Positions 15,191 to 22,709 of a DNA stretch of 50,978 nt are shown here, piece by piece. The stretch spans positions 1-50,978 of IMG/VR virus record IMGVR_UViG_3300050821_003418. One strand, 5' to 3'. Under the pieces are notes generated by a model that searched no databases, was not told the origin of the DNA, and worked only from the letters and a program-made list of their open reading frames with translations. A program made the position numbers and the translations under genes. The stretch's first letter is position 1, and every line of letters starts with the position of its first letter. The DNA is from a virus.

Positions 15191-15370
15191 ATGACCCTTA
15201 CCGAAACACAGATACGAGAGATACCGACGCTCATCTTAGAGAAGACGGCGGGCCAGATAGCGGTCGAGTATGGCTGCCATGAAAGGACGATTAACAAGTG
15301 GGTTAAGAAGTTGCGAGCTTCTGGCATCGAGGTCAAGACCCGTGTAGGCCGCCGCCCAATAAAACTATGA
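15191..15370 (+). CDS. Helix-turn-helix protein, 59 aa
   Basis: TAGQIAVEYGCHERTINKWV at about residues 19-38 is a clear helix-turn-helix, followed by a basic tail (TRVGRRPIKL). Proteins of the same plan occur at 17924 and 25552 in this genome. It overlaps the next gene by 4 bases (ATGA). Likely a small regulator. Confidence 0.65.
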   Translation: MTLTETQIREIPTLILEKTAGQIAVEYGCHERTINKWVKKLRASGIEVKTRVGRRPIKL

Positions 15371-15528
15371 ACACAGACGAAACAGAGATTTTAAGAGGCA
15401 GCATAAAATCTATAGGGCTGCTCTACAAAGAGATAAAGATACTCCGCATTGCAGTAATACTTCTTGGACTTACAAGCATAGTGTATGGACTCGCACTATT
15501 CAATATCCTAACCTTCATAGCAAAATGA
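15367..15528 (+). CDS. Single-pass membrane protein, 53 aa
   Basis: The polar N terminus (MNTDETEILRGSIKSIGLLY) is followed by a hydrophobic helix (IAVILLGLTSIVYGLALFNI). It is linked by ATGA overlaps to both the regulator upstream and the nuclease downstream. Function unknown. Confidence 0.6.
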   Translation: MNTDETEILRGSIKSIGLLYKEIKILRIAVILLGLTSIVYGLALFNILTFIAK

Positions 15529-16400
15529 TTCCAAACTTCACTATAAAACACGAGAAGCGAGAGAAAAAGGGCTTCAATGCTAGCGATGCCGAGCGTATGG
15601 CTTTTGATATCTACCATGCCTTCAAAGGTACGGAGCCTACCAATCCTCCAAAATGGAACGACACCCTAAAGTTCGGAGCTGGAAAAGGTGTAGAACTACA
15701 GATGGTCAAGGTGCTCAAGGATAGCGGCATCATAGACCCTAACTGGAACCAAGAAGAGGACGAGACGCACGAGATGGAGCGCGAGGGAGTCAAAGTCCGT
15801 ATGCGAATGGATACACCAGCTATCTTGCCTAATGAGCACGGGCTTGAGGTAGGCTCTTGCGTAGAGATAAAATCTATTAACAATAAGAACAGCGTGGACA
15901 TCAAAAAATATGCAGAAGGCAACCCAAGAAGCAACTATGTCATGCAATTGGCTATCTACATGGACTACCTTCAGAAGGACATCGGGTATCTATTTGTTGC
16001 TAGCGTTGATGGGCTTTCCTATTTCTTCTTTACTTGTAGGAAGACAGGCGACGGCCTCTACGAGTGCGGCAACACAAAGGTCAACATCAAGGCCGAATAC
16101 CAGCGCTGGGCTGGCATACAAGAGCAGCTCAAGAATGGGACAGAGCCAGTTGTTCCCTTCCGATATAAGATTCCAGTCGGAGAGGTGGACTGGAGTAAGG
16201 TTTCCAAGACTGACATAGCTAAGGCGCGAGCAGGCCATAAGGTCATCGGAGACGAGGGTTCATGGGCTATCGCCTACAGCCCTTACAAAGACCTCATCAT
16301 CAAGGCTCAGGGCGTCGAGGCAGGGTACAATGAGGAAGAGCTAGCGATTATAAACGCCGCGACTCGTGGCTACACAAGCAAGGCAGGAATAACAGAATAA
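15525..16400 (+). CDS. PD-(D/E)XK nuclease (RecB/Cas4-like exonuclease family)
   Basis: A 291-aa protein with the expected order of nuclease motifs: GVELQMVKVL (helix with the N-terminal acidic residue), VRMRMDTPAI (metal-binding Asp), VEIKSI (the E-x-K core) and MQLAIYMDYL (the conserved Gln helix). This fold makes DNA exonucleases and recombination nucleases in many phages. It lies next to the SSB, suggesting it acts in recombination or end processing. No Cys cluster typical of Cas4 was seen. Confidence 0.8.
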   Translation: MIPNFTIKHEKREKKGFNASDAERMAFDIYHAFKGTEPTNPPKWNDTLKFGAGKGVELQMVKVLKDSGIIDPNWNQEEDETHEMEREGVKVRMRMDTPAILPNEHGLEVGSCVEIKSINNKNSVDIKKYAEGNPRSNYVMQLAIYMDYLQKDIGYLFVASVDGLSYFFFTCRKTGDGLYECGNTKVNIKAEYQRWAGIQEQLKNGTEPVVPFRYKIPVGEVDWSKVSKTDIAKARAGHKVIGDEGSWAIAYSPYKDLIIKAQGVEAGYNEEELAIINAATRGYTSKAGITE

Positions 16401-16404
16401 TAAT

Positions 16405-17022
16405 ATGCCAACAAAGTTTTCATTCGGTTCACAGGTTCCAGAGAAAAGCACGGAGGCCAAGAGCACCTCTGGCTTTATGAAGCTAGAACAGGGCGACAAT
16501 AGGCTCCGCATCATGTCCCCTACGGCCGAGTATCCTAAGCACTTCATTAAGGATGGGTATAAGGGGGCGTGCATCGGATCGGATAACAAATGCCCAGGCT
16601 GTGTGGCCGGAGATAAGCCCAATATCAAGTTCATGTGCTGGGTCCTTGATAGGCGCGATGGCCAGTTGAAGCTCCTAGAGCTGTCCTACGGGGTTATGAA
16701 GAGCATAGCCAAGCTCCAAGAGGACATCGACTGGGCCTTCGATGATGTCCCTATGCCATATGACCTCAACATCAAGGTAGACAAGAACTCTAAGTCTCCA
16801 AAGGATTATTACACGGTCATAGGCAGCCCACGCCGCGAGAATGTATCCGAGGCCGAGGCCAAAGAGATTGCCAACCAGACAGAGATACAGGACGTTGTTC
16901 AGGCTATCCATGAGAAGGCTGTTAAGAAGCTCTCAGAGGCGACCCCGAAGCTCAAGGCTGGCGGCGCTGATAGCATTGATTACCCAACGGAGGAAATCTC
17001 ACCTGACGACATCCCATTCTGA
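16405..17022 (+). CDS. ssb: Single-stranded DNA-binding protein with DDIPF tail
   Basis: A 205-aa protein ending SPDDIPF, the acidic tip by which bacterial SSBs recruit partner proteins. A possible zinc knuckle (CIGSDNKCPGC, residues 52-62) recalls T4 gp32-like binders. The core (FMCWVLDRRDGQLKLLELSY) fits an OB fold. It would coat single-stranded DNA for the helicase and nuclease encoded nearby. It is the last coding gene before a 517-bp non-coding region. Confidence 0.85.
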   Translation: MPTKFSFGSQVPEKSTEAKSTSGFMKLEQGDNRLRIMSPTAEYPKHFIKDGYKGACIGSDNKCPGCVAGDKPNIKFMCWVLDRRDGQLKLLELSYGVMKSIAKLQEDIDWAFDDVPMPYDLNIKVDKNSKSPKDYYTVIGSPRRENVSEAEAKEIANQTEIQDVVQAIHEKAVKKLSEATPKLKAGGADSIDYPTEEISPDDIPF

Positions 17023-17539
17023 CATACTTAATTAGATTTGTCAAGTAGTTCTTTACAATCTGCGGTGCGAGGATGATACCAAGGTCTTGAAACTACCTTT
17101 TCTGGCTATACCTCGGTAAATGATTTGAATGGTAAATAGATAATCAGCCGCTCATCAGATACAAAGTCTTGGTAGGTAGAACAGGGCTGTCATCATTTCC
17201 CTTGAACAAGGAAGTGTCTCGAAAGAGAGGCGGCCCCGCTCTGCCTATCAAGTGCTTGGTAATCAAAATGAAGTGGTGGCGGAATAGGTAGACGCAGATG
17301 GTTACAACAGGATTTATCCTGCCCGCATCGTAGGAAAGTAACTACTAACTACATATGAGGTGACTATACGAGTTTGAACCCACCATTTTGGAATAAGGCG
17401 TTGTGGGCCGAATACCCTTATTCTCCTCGGCAAATCCTCATCCACTTCGCTTTGATTATCAGGACTGCTCTGTGCCGCCCGTTATACCCTAGCCTCGCAA
17501 GGGGCGCTGTAGACGGCGGGATGGAGCGCATTAAACACC
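17023..17539. other. Non-coding region rich in pairing potential
   Basis: No convincing gene in 517 bp. TACCAAG (17077-17083) can pair with either of two CTTGGTA copies (17168-17174 or 17255-17261). A tRNA-Leu-like element follows at 17264-17391. Then GAATAAGG and CCTTATTC (about 17391-17398 and 17416-17423) form an 8-bp stem, and GC-rich complementary blocks lie at about 17475-17520. The density of stems suggests structured RNA rather than promoters. Confidence 0.5.
17264..17391 (+). tRNA. tRNA-Leu-like element, degenerate or carrying insertions
   Basis: TGGCGGAATAGGTAGACGC is a textbook tRNA-Leu D-arm (GCG/CGC stem at 17279-17295). GTTTGAACC at 17372-17380 resembles a T-loop. CAAAAT (17264-17269) can pair with ATTTTG (17385-17390) as an acceptor stem, and TGGTGG pairs with CCACCA. 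But extra bases separate the acceptor from the D-arm. The anticodon arm (GATG/CATC) contains an inserted CAGGAT/ATCCTG hairpin, and the T-stem pairs (GGTGG/CCACC) only if about nine bases loop out. No anticodon can be assigned safely. It may be a decayed tRNA, an interrupted tRNA or a tRNA mimic. Confidence 0.35.
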
Positions 17540-17749
17540 ATGAAATTATACGAAATACCAAAAGGCAGCAGAATAAAAACCACCCTTACGAGCGGCAAAG
17601 AGGCAATTATAAACTTCTTCCACATAGACGGTATGTATTCCTACTGTACAATAGACGATGGGGATGCCGATAATGTTATACACTTATCAGCGATGACTCC
17701 CCTCAAAAAGGAGGGCGAGTTTTACACTATCGAACATGTCAGCGAATAA
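17540..17749 (+). CDS. Hypothetical protein, 69 aa
   Basis: A small beta-rich protein (MKLYEIPKGSRIKTTLTSGK, then YSYCTIDDGDADNVIHLSAM) of a kind common among phage hypothetical proteins. The start context is ATTAAACACCATG. Its end overlaps the next gene by 14 bases, so the two are coupled. Confidence 0.7.
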   Translation: MKLYEIPKGSRIKTTLTSGKEAIINFFHIDGMYSYCTIDDGDADNVIHLSAMTPLKKEGEFYTIEHVSE

Positions 17750-17927
17750 CTACATTCTCATAAAGAAAACGAAGGGCGGCAACTTCACCATGAACGAGCG
17801 AGATGCCGACACTCAGGCTATCAACCAGCATTTCGGCATCTATCCCACCTTGCACGAGGCAGTCGAGGTCGCCAATAAATACATGGAGAATGAGGTCATC
17901 GAGTACGGCATAGACATACAGCTATGA
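17736..17927 (+). CDS. Conserved phage hypothetical protein (MSANNYILI type), 63 aa
   Basis: MSANNYILIKKTKGGNFTMN, then RDAD and HEAVEVANKYMENEVIEYGI: a pattern I recall as a widespread small phage protein of unknown function. It overlaps genes on both sides (14 bases and ATGA). Confidence 0.75.
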   Translation: MSANNYILIKKTKGGNFTMNERDADTQAINQHFGIYPTLHEAVEVANKYMENEVIEYGIDIQL

Positions 17928-18073
17928 AGATGAAACAACAGGCCGAAAGGAACGCAAAAATCCACCGATGCTACATGGATGGGGTAGCCCTAACAGAGAT
18001 AGCAAGGCGCTTTAAGCTCACAGTTGGAGCTATCCAGTATATACTCAAGGCCAAACTTGCGCGGGGAAAGTGA
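17924..18073 (+). CDS. Helix-turn-helix protein, 49 aa
   Basis: The protein is essentially one helix-turn-helix: VALTEIARRFKLTVGAIQYI, the form seen in resolvase or sigma-region-4-like domains. It overlaps the previous stop by ATGA. Its last codons are part of the CTTGCGCGGGGAAAG motif that precedes the DnaA box at 18075. Likely a regulator. Confidence 0.65.
   Translation: MKMKQQAERNAKIHRCYMDGVALTEIARRFKLTVGAIQYILKAKLARGK
18056..18070. repeat. CTTGCGCGGGGAAAG motif before a DnaA box
   Basis: Same 15-mer as the reverse complement of 14731-14745. It overlaps the end of the 49-aa gene and is followed at once by TGAGTTATCCACA, so the two motifs may form one regulatory unit. Confidence 0.5.
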
Positions 18074-18074
18074 G

Positions 18075-18121
18075 TTATCCACAGAAAAATAGCCGACCCC
18101 TATCGTGTCTCATGGTATAAT
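18075..18121 (+). promoter_or_regulatory. DnaA box and extended -10 promoter of the replication operon
   Basis: TTATCCACA (18075-18083), then an extended -10 TGGTATAAT (18113-18121). At 17 bp upstream of the -10 the -35 (CCGACC) is poor, so this promoter may need an activator, unlike the other box-promoter modules. It would transcribe the structured leader and then 18292 onward. Confidence 0.65.
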
Positions 18122-18126
18122 AGAAG

Positions 18127-18278
18127 TACCAGCAAACAGTTGCTTGCGAGCTGGTGTCATGGTATCTTAGGACTTACTAGAGTCCTTACATGGGGACAGG
18201 AAAGGGGGGCATAAGCCCGTAGACTACCTAAGAAGTCTATAAGCAACACCTTCCTACCCCTGTGTGAGGACTTTTAAC
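18127..18278 (+). ncRNA. Structured leader RNA with predicted pseudoknot
   Basis: Stems seen by eye: TACCAGC/GCTGGTG (18127-18133 with 18150-18156), AGGACT/AGTCCT (18169-18174 with 18181-18186), GGGC/GCCC with an ATAA loop (18207-18218), and AGACT/AGTCT (18221-18225 with 18234-18238). The loop of the first stem carries GTTGCTT (18139-18145), which is complementary to AAGCAAC (18241-18247), making a pseudoknot. The region starts just after a -10 box and ends shortly before the next gene. It could be a cis-regulatory leader or an independent RNA. No known riboswitch class was recognised. Confidence 0.5.
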
Positions 18279-18291
18279 TACAATTAAATAC

Positions 18292-18492
18292 ATGCCACGC
18301 GCCCCATATTTTGTTCCCGACGAGCAAGGAGAAGCTGTTATAAATCTCAATGGTGAGTATTTCCCTAGCAAGGAATGGCTTTTTTCCTGTCGAAAAGCAT
18401 TAGCATCCCTAATAAAGACTTCTCAGAAAGAGATAGACGAATACAACAAGGGATGGGAAGAAGAAATGGCTAAAATTCAACCAAAACGATGA
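18292..18492 (+). CDS. Hypothetical protein, 66 aa, first gene after the structured leader
   Basis: The N-terminal half has short strands (YFVPDEQGEAVINLNGEYFP) and the C-terminal half is a charged helix with Trp and Lys. It overlaps the replication initiator gene by 4 bases (ATGA), so its translation is coupled to the initiator. Function unknown; control of replication is possible from position. Confidence 0.7.
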   Translation: MPRAPYFVPDEQGEAVINLNGEYFPSKEWLFSCRKALASLIKTSQKEIDEYNKGWEEEMAKIQPKR

Positions 18493-19361
18493 CCTACCCC
18501 GACTATCTTCTTATTCCTTATCAGGTCATAGCAGACCCAGATATAGAACCGACTGCCGAGAAATTGTACGGAGTCATCTATTGGATGACTAAGCTCAGAC
18601 TTGAGAAGTGTTTTGCATCAAACGATACACTTGCTGAGTATGTCAAGACCACGGCTAGAACTATCCAGAACTCGCTAGACGCCCTTGAAAAAAAGGGCTA
18701 TATAACACGCATATATAGGGACACATCTAAGAGAAACAGGGAAGAGATAGTAGCCAACATACACTTCGGCGTACGAAATGGTGGTGATACGTCGAGCGAA
18801 ATGGCGGTGACACGCGTACGAAATGGCGGTGACCAGAGTAGTAATATAAGTAATAAGATAGAAGAAGTCTCGGCTGACGCCGATGTCCCTTCTTCTTTGA
18901 AAGATTATCGCATCGGACTCGGCTGGTCGTATGACTCGGATACCCGCCCGAACGCGGAGGATGTTTACCCCGATATTTGGTGGTTAGACAGGGGGGGCGG
19001 TGTACGCGCTCGAAAAAGCGACTTACATGCGTCTGAGGTCAATTTCAAGCGTTTGGCGGGCATACAGGAGCCGAGTCGAACCGTCCCAGAATCAGCCCAG
19101 AAGGTAGATAAGCTCGTAGACCTGATTTCAACCGAATTGAAGGCTCAATACGGGAGCACCCCTATTTTCGGCAAAAAAGAGAAAGCTATGCTCTCGGCTC
19201 TTATGAAAAGGCGCACCCCCGCTTTTATCGGCCGCTATGGTAAATGGTTCTTTCGCTCAACCTCGATAGACAAGAAATACAAGTATAGCGTCGAAGCGTT
19301 TACCTCTAACCGTTTCATCAACCAGTACATAGGCGACTCTAACGACAACGCACATGAATGA
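18489..19361 (+). CDS. Replication initiator with winged-helix domain (lambda-O-like role)
   Basis: A 290-aa protein. Residues 1-95 form a winged helix-turn-helix: CFASNDTLAEYVKTTARTIQ, then NSLDALEKKGYITRIY, as in phage O/DnaD-type initiators. The middle (about 95-185) is low-complexity and overlaps three DNA iterons. The C-terminal part (KLVDLISTELKAQYG to the end) is a helical domain like those that load helicase. The gene lies directly upstream of, and overlaps by 8 bases, the DnaB-type helicase, the same arrangement as lambda O and P. It would bind the internal iterons and load the helicase. Confidence 0.75.
   Translation: MTYPDYLLIPYQVIADPDIEPTAEKLYGVIYWMTKLRLEKCFASNDTLAEYVKTTARTIQNSLDALEKKGYITRIYRDTSKRNREEIVANIHFGVRNGGDTSSEMAVTRVRNGGDQSSNISNKIEEVSADADVPSSLKDYRIGLGWSYDSDTRPNAEDVYPDIWWLDRGGGVRARKSDLHASEVNFKRLAGIQEPSRTVPESAQKVDKLVDLISTELKAQYGSTPIFGKKEKAMLSALMKRRTPAFIGRYGKWFFRSTSIDKKYKYSVEAFTSNRFINQYIGDSNDNAHE
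18774..18866. other. Candidate replication origin: three iterons plus AT-rich tract
   Basis: CGAAATGGYGGTGA occurs at 18774-18787, 18797-18810 and 18819-18832, spaced 23 and 22 bp (about two turns). The repeats fall in different reading frames, so they are conserved as DNA, not as protein. They are followed by an AT-rich run (18837-18866, AGTAGTAATATAAGTAATAA and on), as expected for an unwinding element. Lambda's origin sits inside O in the same way. Confidence 0.7.
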
Positions 19362-20277
19362 AGTCGAAGTCAGAAACCTACTAAAGGACCTCGGCAAGGA
19401 GATGGCGACCATTAAGGACGAGGCGGAAAGGACTGCTAAGATAGCGGCCTTGACTGAGATGCACCGCAACTACCTCGGAGAGGATAAGGTCGTCTCATCC
19501 CATGAGCTTCTGGATGCAATCAAGAAGCGTCCAGAGGTCATCAAGATAAACTCCGGTATCAAGAAGCTGGATGATGTTCTTGGCGGCTTTGTTAAGAAGC
19601 AGCTCATCGCCCTCTCAGGAATTACCAAGCACGGCAAGACATCCTTCGCCATCGAGCTTACCTGTCAGATGAAGGACCGCCAGCCCTTGTTCTTGCCCTT
19701 CGAGGAGCCAGCAGAAGAAATCATCCAAAAGTTCTTGGACCGCGGCGAGGAGGTCCCCTTGTTCTTCACCCCTGAGAAGATGGTCAGGAATACCAAGTCT
19801 TGCCTTGAGTGGATTGAGAAGAAGATAATCGAATCCAAGGCCAAGTACGGGACCGAGGTGGTCTTCATCGACCAGCTCTCCTTCATCGTCCCGTTCGGCG
19901 TGGAGCGCTACGACCTCGTTATCCAAGAAGCCATGCACCAGCTGAAGGAGATAGCGAAGCGCTGGGATGTCCTCATCTTCATCCTCTGCCACTTGAAGAA
20001 GATTAAGATTGATGTGAACCCCGACCTTGAGGATTTGAAGGACTCGGCCTCAATCGCACAGGTAGCCGATACCGTCATCCTCCTCTGGCGCAAGACCGAG
20101 AGAGTGAACGGAGAGGTTGTGATAGGCAACGAGACGACGGTATCCGTGCAGGCGAACCGCCGCACAGGTAAGACGGGAAACATCAAGCTCGTCTTCGATA
20201 AAGGTCGATTCTATGAGCCAAGCCCAATACACCAAACACATGACGCAGAACTTGAATCTTGGACCGACTTTGAGTAG
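19354..20277 (+). CDS. Replicative DNA helicase, DnaB C-terminal (RecA-fold) type
   Basis: A 307-aa hexameric-helicase ATPase. Walker A is SGITKHGKTS (88-97) and Walker B is VVFIDQ (169-174). The motif HLKK is followed by EDLKDSASIAQVADTVILLW, the DnaB-family signature ahead of the arginine finger. It lacks the N-terminal primase-binding domain of full DnaB (about 450 aa). The first 60 residues are a short helical lead. It would unwind DNA at the iteron origin. Confidence 0.88.
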   Translation: MNEVEVRNLLKDLGKEMATIKDEAERTAKIAALTEMHRNYLGEDKVVSSHELLDAIKKRPEVIKINSGIKKLDDVLGGFVKKQLIALSGITKHGKTSFAIELTCQMKDRQPLFLPFEEPAEEIIQKFLDRGEEVPLFFTPEKMVRNTKSCLEWIEKKIIESKAKYGTEVVFIDQLSFIVPFGVERYDLVIQEAMHQLKEIAKRWDVLIFILCHLKKIKIDVNPDLEDLKDSASIAQVADTVILLWRKTERVNGEVVIGNETTVSVQANRRTGKTGNIKLVFDKGRFYEPSPIHQTHDAELESWTDFE

Positions 20278-20596
20278 AGGACAAGCGGCCTTTGAAGCCG
20301 TGAAGAGAGATATGGCATCGAGTAGCCCCCGAGTAGAAACTCCTTTCAATGGCAAAGTCTCTAAGGAAGACAGGGCGGTTGACTACCTCATGGTAGCAGA
20401 ATTGATGGCGGAAGCCGCTGCGATATGCGCTCGTAGCTCCATTGAAAAGAAAACGTCTGGAGAGATAATGGAAGCGTTCCCCGATGGGGCAGAGCATTTT
20501 GAAAAGTTAAGGATTGAATTGTTCTCTCTGGCCAAATGGTTTGCAGAAGACTCCCGCCACTGGCGTCGTCGGGCCAAAGAGCTTGTTTCTTTATAG
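20240..20596 (+). CDS. Hypothetical helical protein, about 118 aa
   Basis: A soluble protein, helical in its second half (DYLMVAELMAEAAAICARSS, then HFEKLRIELFSLAKWFAED). It overlaps the helicase gene by 38 bases if started at ATG 20240 (context CAAACACATG), or by 65 bases from ATG 20213; the start is not settled. No family recognised. Confidence 0.6.
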   Translation: MTQNLNLGPTLSRGQAAFEAVKRDMASSSPRVETPFNGKVSKEDRAVDYLMVAELMAEAAAICARSSIEKKTSGEIMEAFPDGAEHFEKLRIELFSLAKWFAEDSRHWRRRAKELVSL

Positions 20597-20617
20597 AAAG
20601 AGACTTAATATATACTT

Positions 20618-20824
20618 ATGAAAGGTTCAAGCAGACAGCTTCTTAAAATCATCTGGCCCTACTGTGACCGTATCGTCTTTAATGGCAATCACTACAAGGC
20701 ATACCCAAAAGGGTGCAAGGGGGTGATAGTCATATCGGCCAGCGCCTCAGATAGAAACTTCGCCAGTCAAGTATTTCGGGACTTTCGGCGGATGGGAGTC
20801 ATTATCAACGAGTTAAACAAATAG
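20618..20824 (+). CDS. HicA-like small protein, 68 aa
   Basis: LLKIIWPYCDRIVFNGNHYK, then YPKGCKGVIVISASASDRNF and FRRMG: the strand-strand-helix order and the terminal RR-G pattern resemble HicA-fold phage proteins that bind double-stranded RNA. The catalytic His of HicA is not clearly placed, so activity is uncertain. No HicB partner is seen beside it. Confidence 0.5.
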   Translation: MKGSSRQLLKIIWPYCDRIVFNGNHYKAYPKGCKGVIVISASASDRNFASQVFRDFRRMGVIINELNK

Positions 20825-20827
20825 CAC

Positions 20828-20989
20828 ATGTCAGCACATGGAGACCTAGAGGTATGTTGGACCGATGATGCCGAGCTTGGCATCAAGATTATCACGCAGT
20901 ACCTAGAGCCAAAGAAGATTAACAACGATACTAAGCCCATGCCGAAGGCTGGCAAGAAGCCTAAAGCTATTCAAATAGATGTCGAATAA
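20828..20989 (+). CDS. Hypothetical protein, 53 aa
   Basis: An acidic N-terminal half (GDLEVCWTDDAELGIKIITQ) and a Lys/Pro-rich tail (MPKAGKKPKAIQID). It starts 3 bases after the previous stop and overlaps the next gene by 11 bases. No family recognised. Confidence 0.55.
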   Translation: MSAHGDLEVCWTDDAELGIKIITQYLEPKKINNDTKPMPKAGKKPKAIQIDVE

Positions 20990-21455
20990 ACCAATCGAGG
21001 CCGCTTATAAGTATTGCTCAGATACGATTGCCCTAGTCTCCACCCTTGAGGAAGCATTTTTAACTCTCGGTGAGCGCCTAAAGAAAGTTAGAGACGAACA
21101 GTTGTATCTTCCGACCTATGATACCTTCCGAGACTTCCTTGAGGAGTGCCGCATGAAGGAAGGTACAGCGTCAAAATTGATTTCTGTGTACTCTACCTTT
21201 ATAGAGACCTACGAGATGTCTCCGACCGAGGTGGCCGCCGTAGGCTGGTCAGTCCTCTACGAGTCAATTCCGCTCATCAAGAGCAAGAAGGATGCGGTTG
21301 ATGTTGTCCATGAGCTATCCAACCGCCGCGACAAGGATGCAAGGGATTATGTTAGAGAGAAGCGTTCAGGCATCGACCAAGACAAATGTGCCCACGAAGA
21401 TGTTTACTCTATCCGCTGTTGCCGAACATGCGGACTTAAAATTAAAGACCTATGA
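20979..21455 (+). CDS. Hypothetical protein with C-terminal Cys cluster, 158 aa
   Basis: The helical N-terminal two thirds (FRDFLEECRMKEGTASKLIS) resemble phage DNA-associated regulators. Residues near the end, CAHEDVYSIRCCRTCG, form a likely zinc site (C, H, C and C within 20 residues). It overlaps the methyltransferase start by 4 bases, so it could serve with it as a specificity or control protein, though this is only positional. Confidence 0.65.
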   Translation: MSNKPIEAAYKYCSDTIALVSTLEEAFLTLGERLKKVRDEQLYLPTYDTFRDFLEECRMKEGTASKLISVYSTFIETYEMSPTEVAAVGWSVLYESIPLIKSKKDAVDVVHELSNRRDKDARDYVREKRSGIDQDKCAHEDVYSIRCCRTCGLKIKDL

Positions 21456-22372
21456 AAATACTATCACTATTCGACGGAATCAGCTGTGCAAGGGTAGCTC
21501 TGGAAAGAGCGGGTATTCCAGTTGAGCTATACTGTGCCTTTGAGATAGACAAATATGCAAAGCAGGTAAGTAAGAATAACTACCCTGAGATAATACAATT
21601 CGATTCCGTGGTGAACGCAGACTTCACTAGGGTCGAAGTCGAGTATGACCTCCTCATTGGAGGCTCGCCATGCCAAGACCTATCCATAGCTAAGAAGAAC
21701 CGCCAAGGACTGTCCGGCGAGCGCTCAGGGCTGTTCTGGGAGTATGTGCGTATCTTGAAGGAGGTGAGGCCAAGGTATTTCATACTGGAGAATGTCGCCT
21801 CAATGCCAAAGGAAGCTAAGGAAGTCATCACAGAGGCTCTGGGAGCCGAACCCATAATGATTAACGCCGCCCTTGTGTCAGCCCAGAATAGGAAGAGGCT
21901 CTTCTGGACGAATATACCGAATGTTACTTTACCAGATGATAAAGGTATCCTTCTGAAGGATATTTTAGAGGAGGGTGTGGATGAAAAATACATTACGAAA
22001 AATGTAACCTTGATAAAAGGCGGGACAGATAAGAAAACAGATTTAGATTTCGTGGGCGGAATAAGGAACAAGGACTGGGCAAAAGATGGTAAAAATTATA
22101 GCAGAAACTTTGGACAGGGGGACAGGGTTTATTCTCCAAATGGTAAAGCAACGACATTATCAGCTCTCGGTGGCGGTAGAGGGGCTAAGACTGGATTGTA
22201 TGCTGTGAAAGATTTTGTCCGAAAACTCACTCCTGTAGAATGTGAACGTCTGCAAGGACTTCCCGACAACTACACCGAAGGCGTGAGTAACACACAGAGA
22301 TATAAAGCACTCGGTAACGCCTTCAATGTGGATGTAGTCGCCCACATACTATCCTTCATTCCCCATGCGTAA
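21452..22372 (+). CDS. DNA (cytosine-5) methyltransferase
   Basis: A 306-aa m5C methyltransferase with all key motifs in order: LFDGIS (I, 6-11, AdoMet site), GGSPCQDLS (IV, catalytic Cys 74), ENVAS (VI, 113-117), SAQNRKRLFW (VIII, from 143), a target-recognition region rich in Gly (about 200-245), LTPVECERLQGLPDNYT (IX) and YKALGNAF (X). No cognate restriction enzyme is nearby, so it is an orphan enzyme that probably shields phage DNA from host restriction or marks it. The SPCQDLS form of motif IV is typical of phage enzymes of this size. Confidence 0.95.
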   Translation: MKILSLFDGISCARVALERAGIPVELYCAFEIDKYAKQVSKNNYPEIIQFDSVVNADFTRVEVEYDLLIGGSPCQDLSIAKKNRQGLSGERSGLFWEYVRILKEVRPRYFILENVASMPKEAKEVITEALGAEPIMINAALVSAQNRKRLFWTNIPNVTLPDDKGILLKDILEEGVDEKYITKNVTLIKGGTDKKTDLDFVGGIRNKDWAKDGKNYSRNFGQGDRVYSPNGKATTLSALGGGRGAKTGLYAVKDFVRKLTPVECERLQGLPDNYTEGVSNTQRYKALGNAFNVDVVAHILSFIPHA

Positions 22373-22709
22373 GATACCTGAAAAGCTCCGTAAGGAGATG
22401 GCCGCTGACCCTTTCTATAAGCGTTGCTGTATCACTGGAAAGACAAATGAGAAGATAGACTGGCATCATAATTTCGAGTACCAAGGTCGTCAGTGTAACG
22501 AGAAGTGGTGCATCTTGCCCCTATCAAAGTCCGTTCACGATGACATCGTATATCACAAGGACAGATGCGATTGGGTCATGCTGAACCGAGCGACGCTCTT
22601 TGAGCTTATAGCGAAGTCTAAGGCCATCAATATGGTGTCAGAGCGTATCAGGCTGAACGAAAAATATGGCCCGTATCGAGAAGACTGGTATAATAAGAAG
22701 CACAAATGA
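22365..22709 (+). CDS. HNH-like protein, recombination-associated
   Basis: A 114-aa protein with CCITGKTNEKIDWHHNFEYQ, then NEKWCILPLSKSVHDDI. The WHH...N...H spacing is an HNH-type metal site. Genes like this commonly sit beside RusA in phages, as here (4-base overlap). It probably works in DNA processing rather than homing. Confidence 0.75.
   Translation: MRKIPEKLRKEMAADPFYKRCCITGKTNEKIDWHHNFEYQGRQCNEKWCILPLSKSVHDDIVYHKDRCDWVMLNRATLFELIAKSKAINMVSERIRLNEKYGPYREDWYNKKHK

Noticed and set aside
17023-17540. Group I intron or tmRNA
   Set aside because: Stems are present but none of the conserved core sequences of either class were recognised.
18127-18278. Known riboswitch class
   Set aside because: No familiar aptamer core; kept only as an unclassified structured leader.
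20618-20989. HicA/HicB toxin-antitoxin pair
   Set aside because: The 68-aa protein is HicA-like in outline, but the next protein does not look like HicB.
21452-22709. Restriction-modification system
   Set aside because: The neighbouring HNH protein resembles recombination-associated phage proteins and overlaps RusA; no restriction enzyme or specificity subunit is visible, so the methyltransferase is called an orphan.
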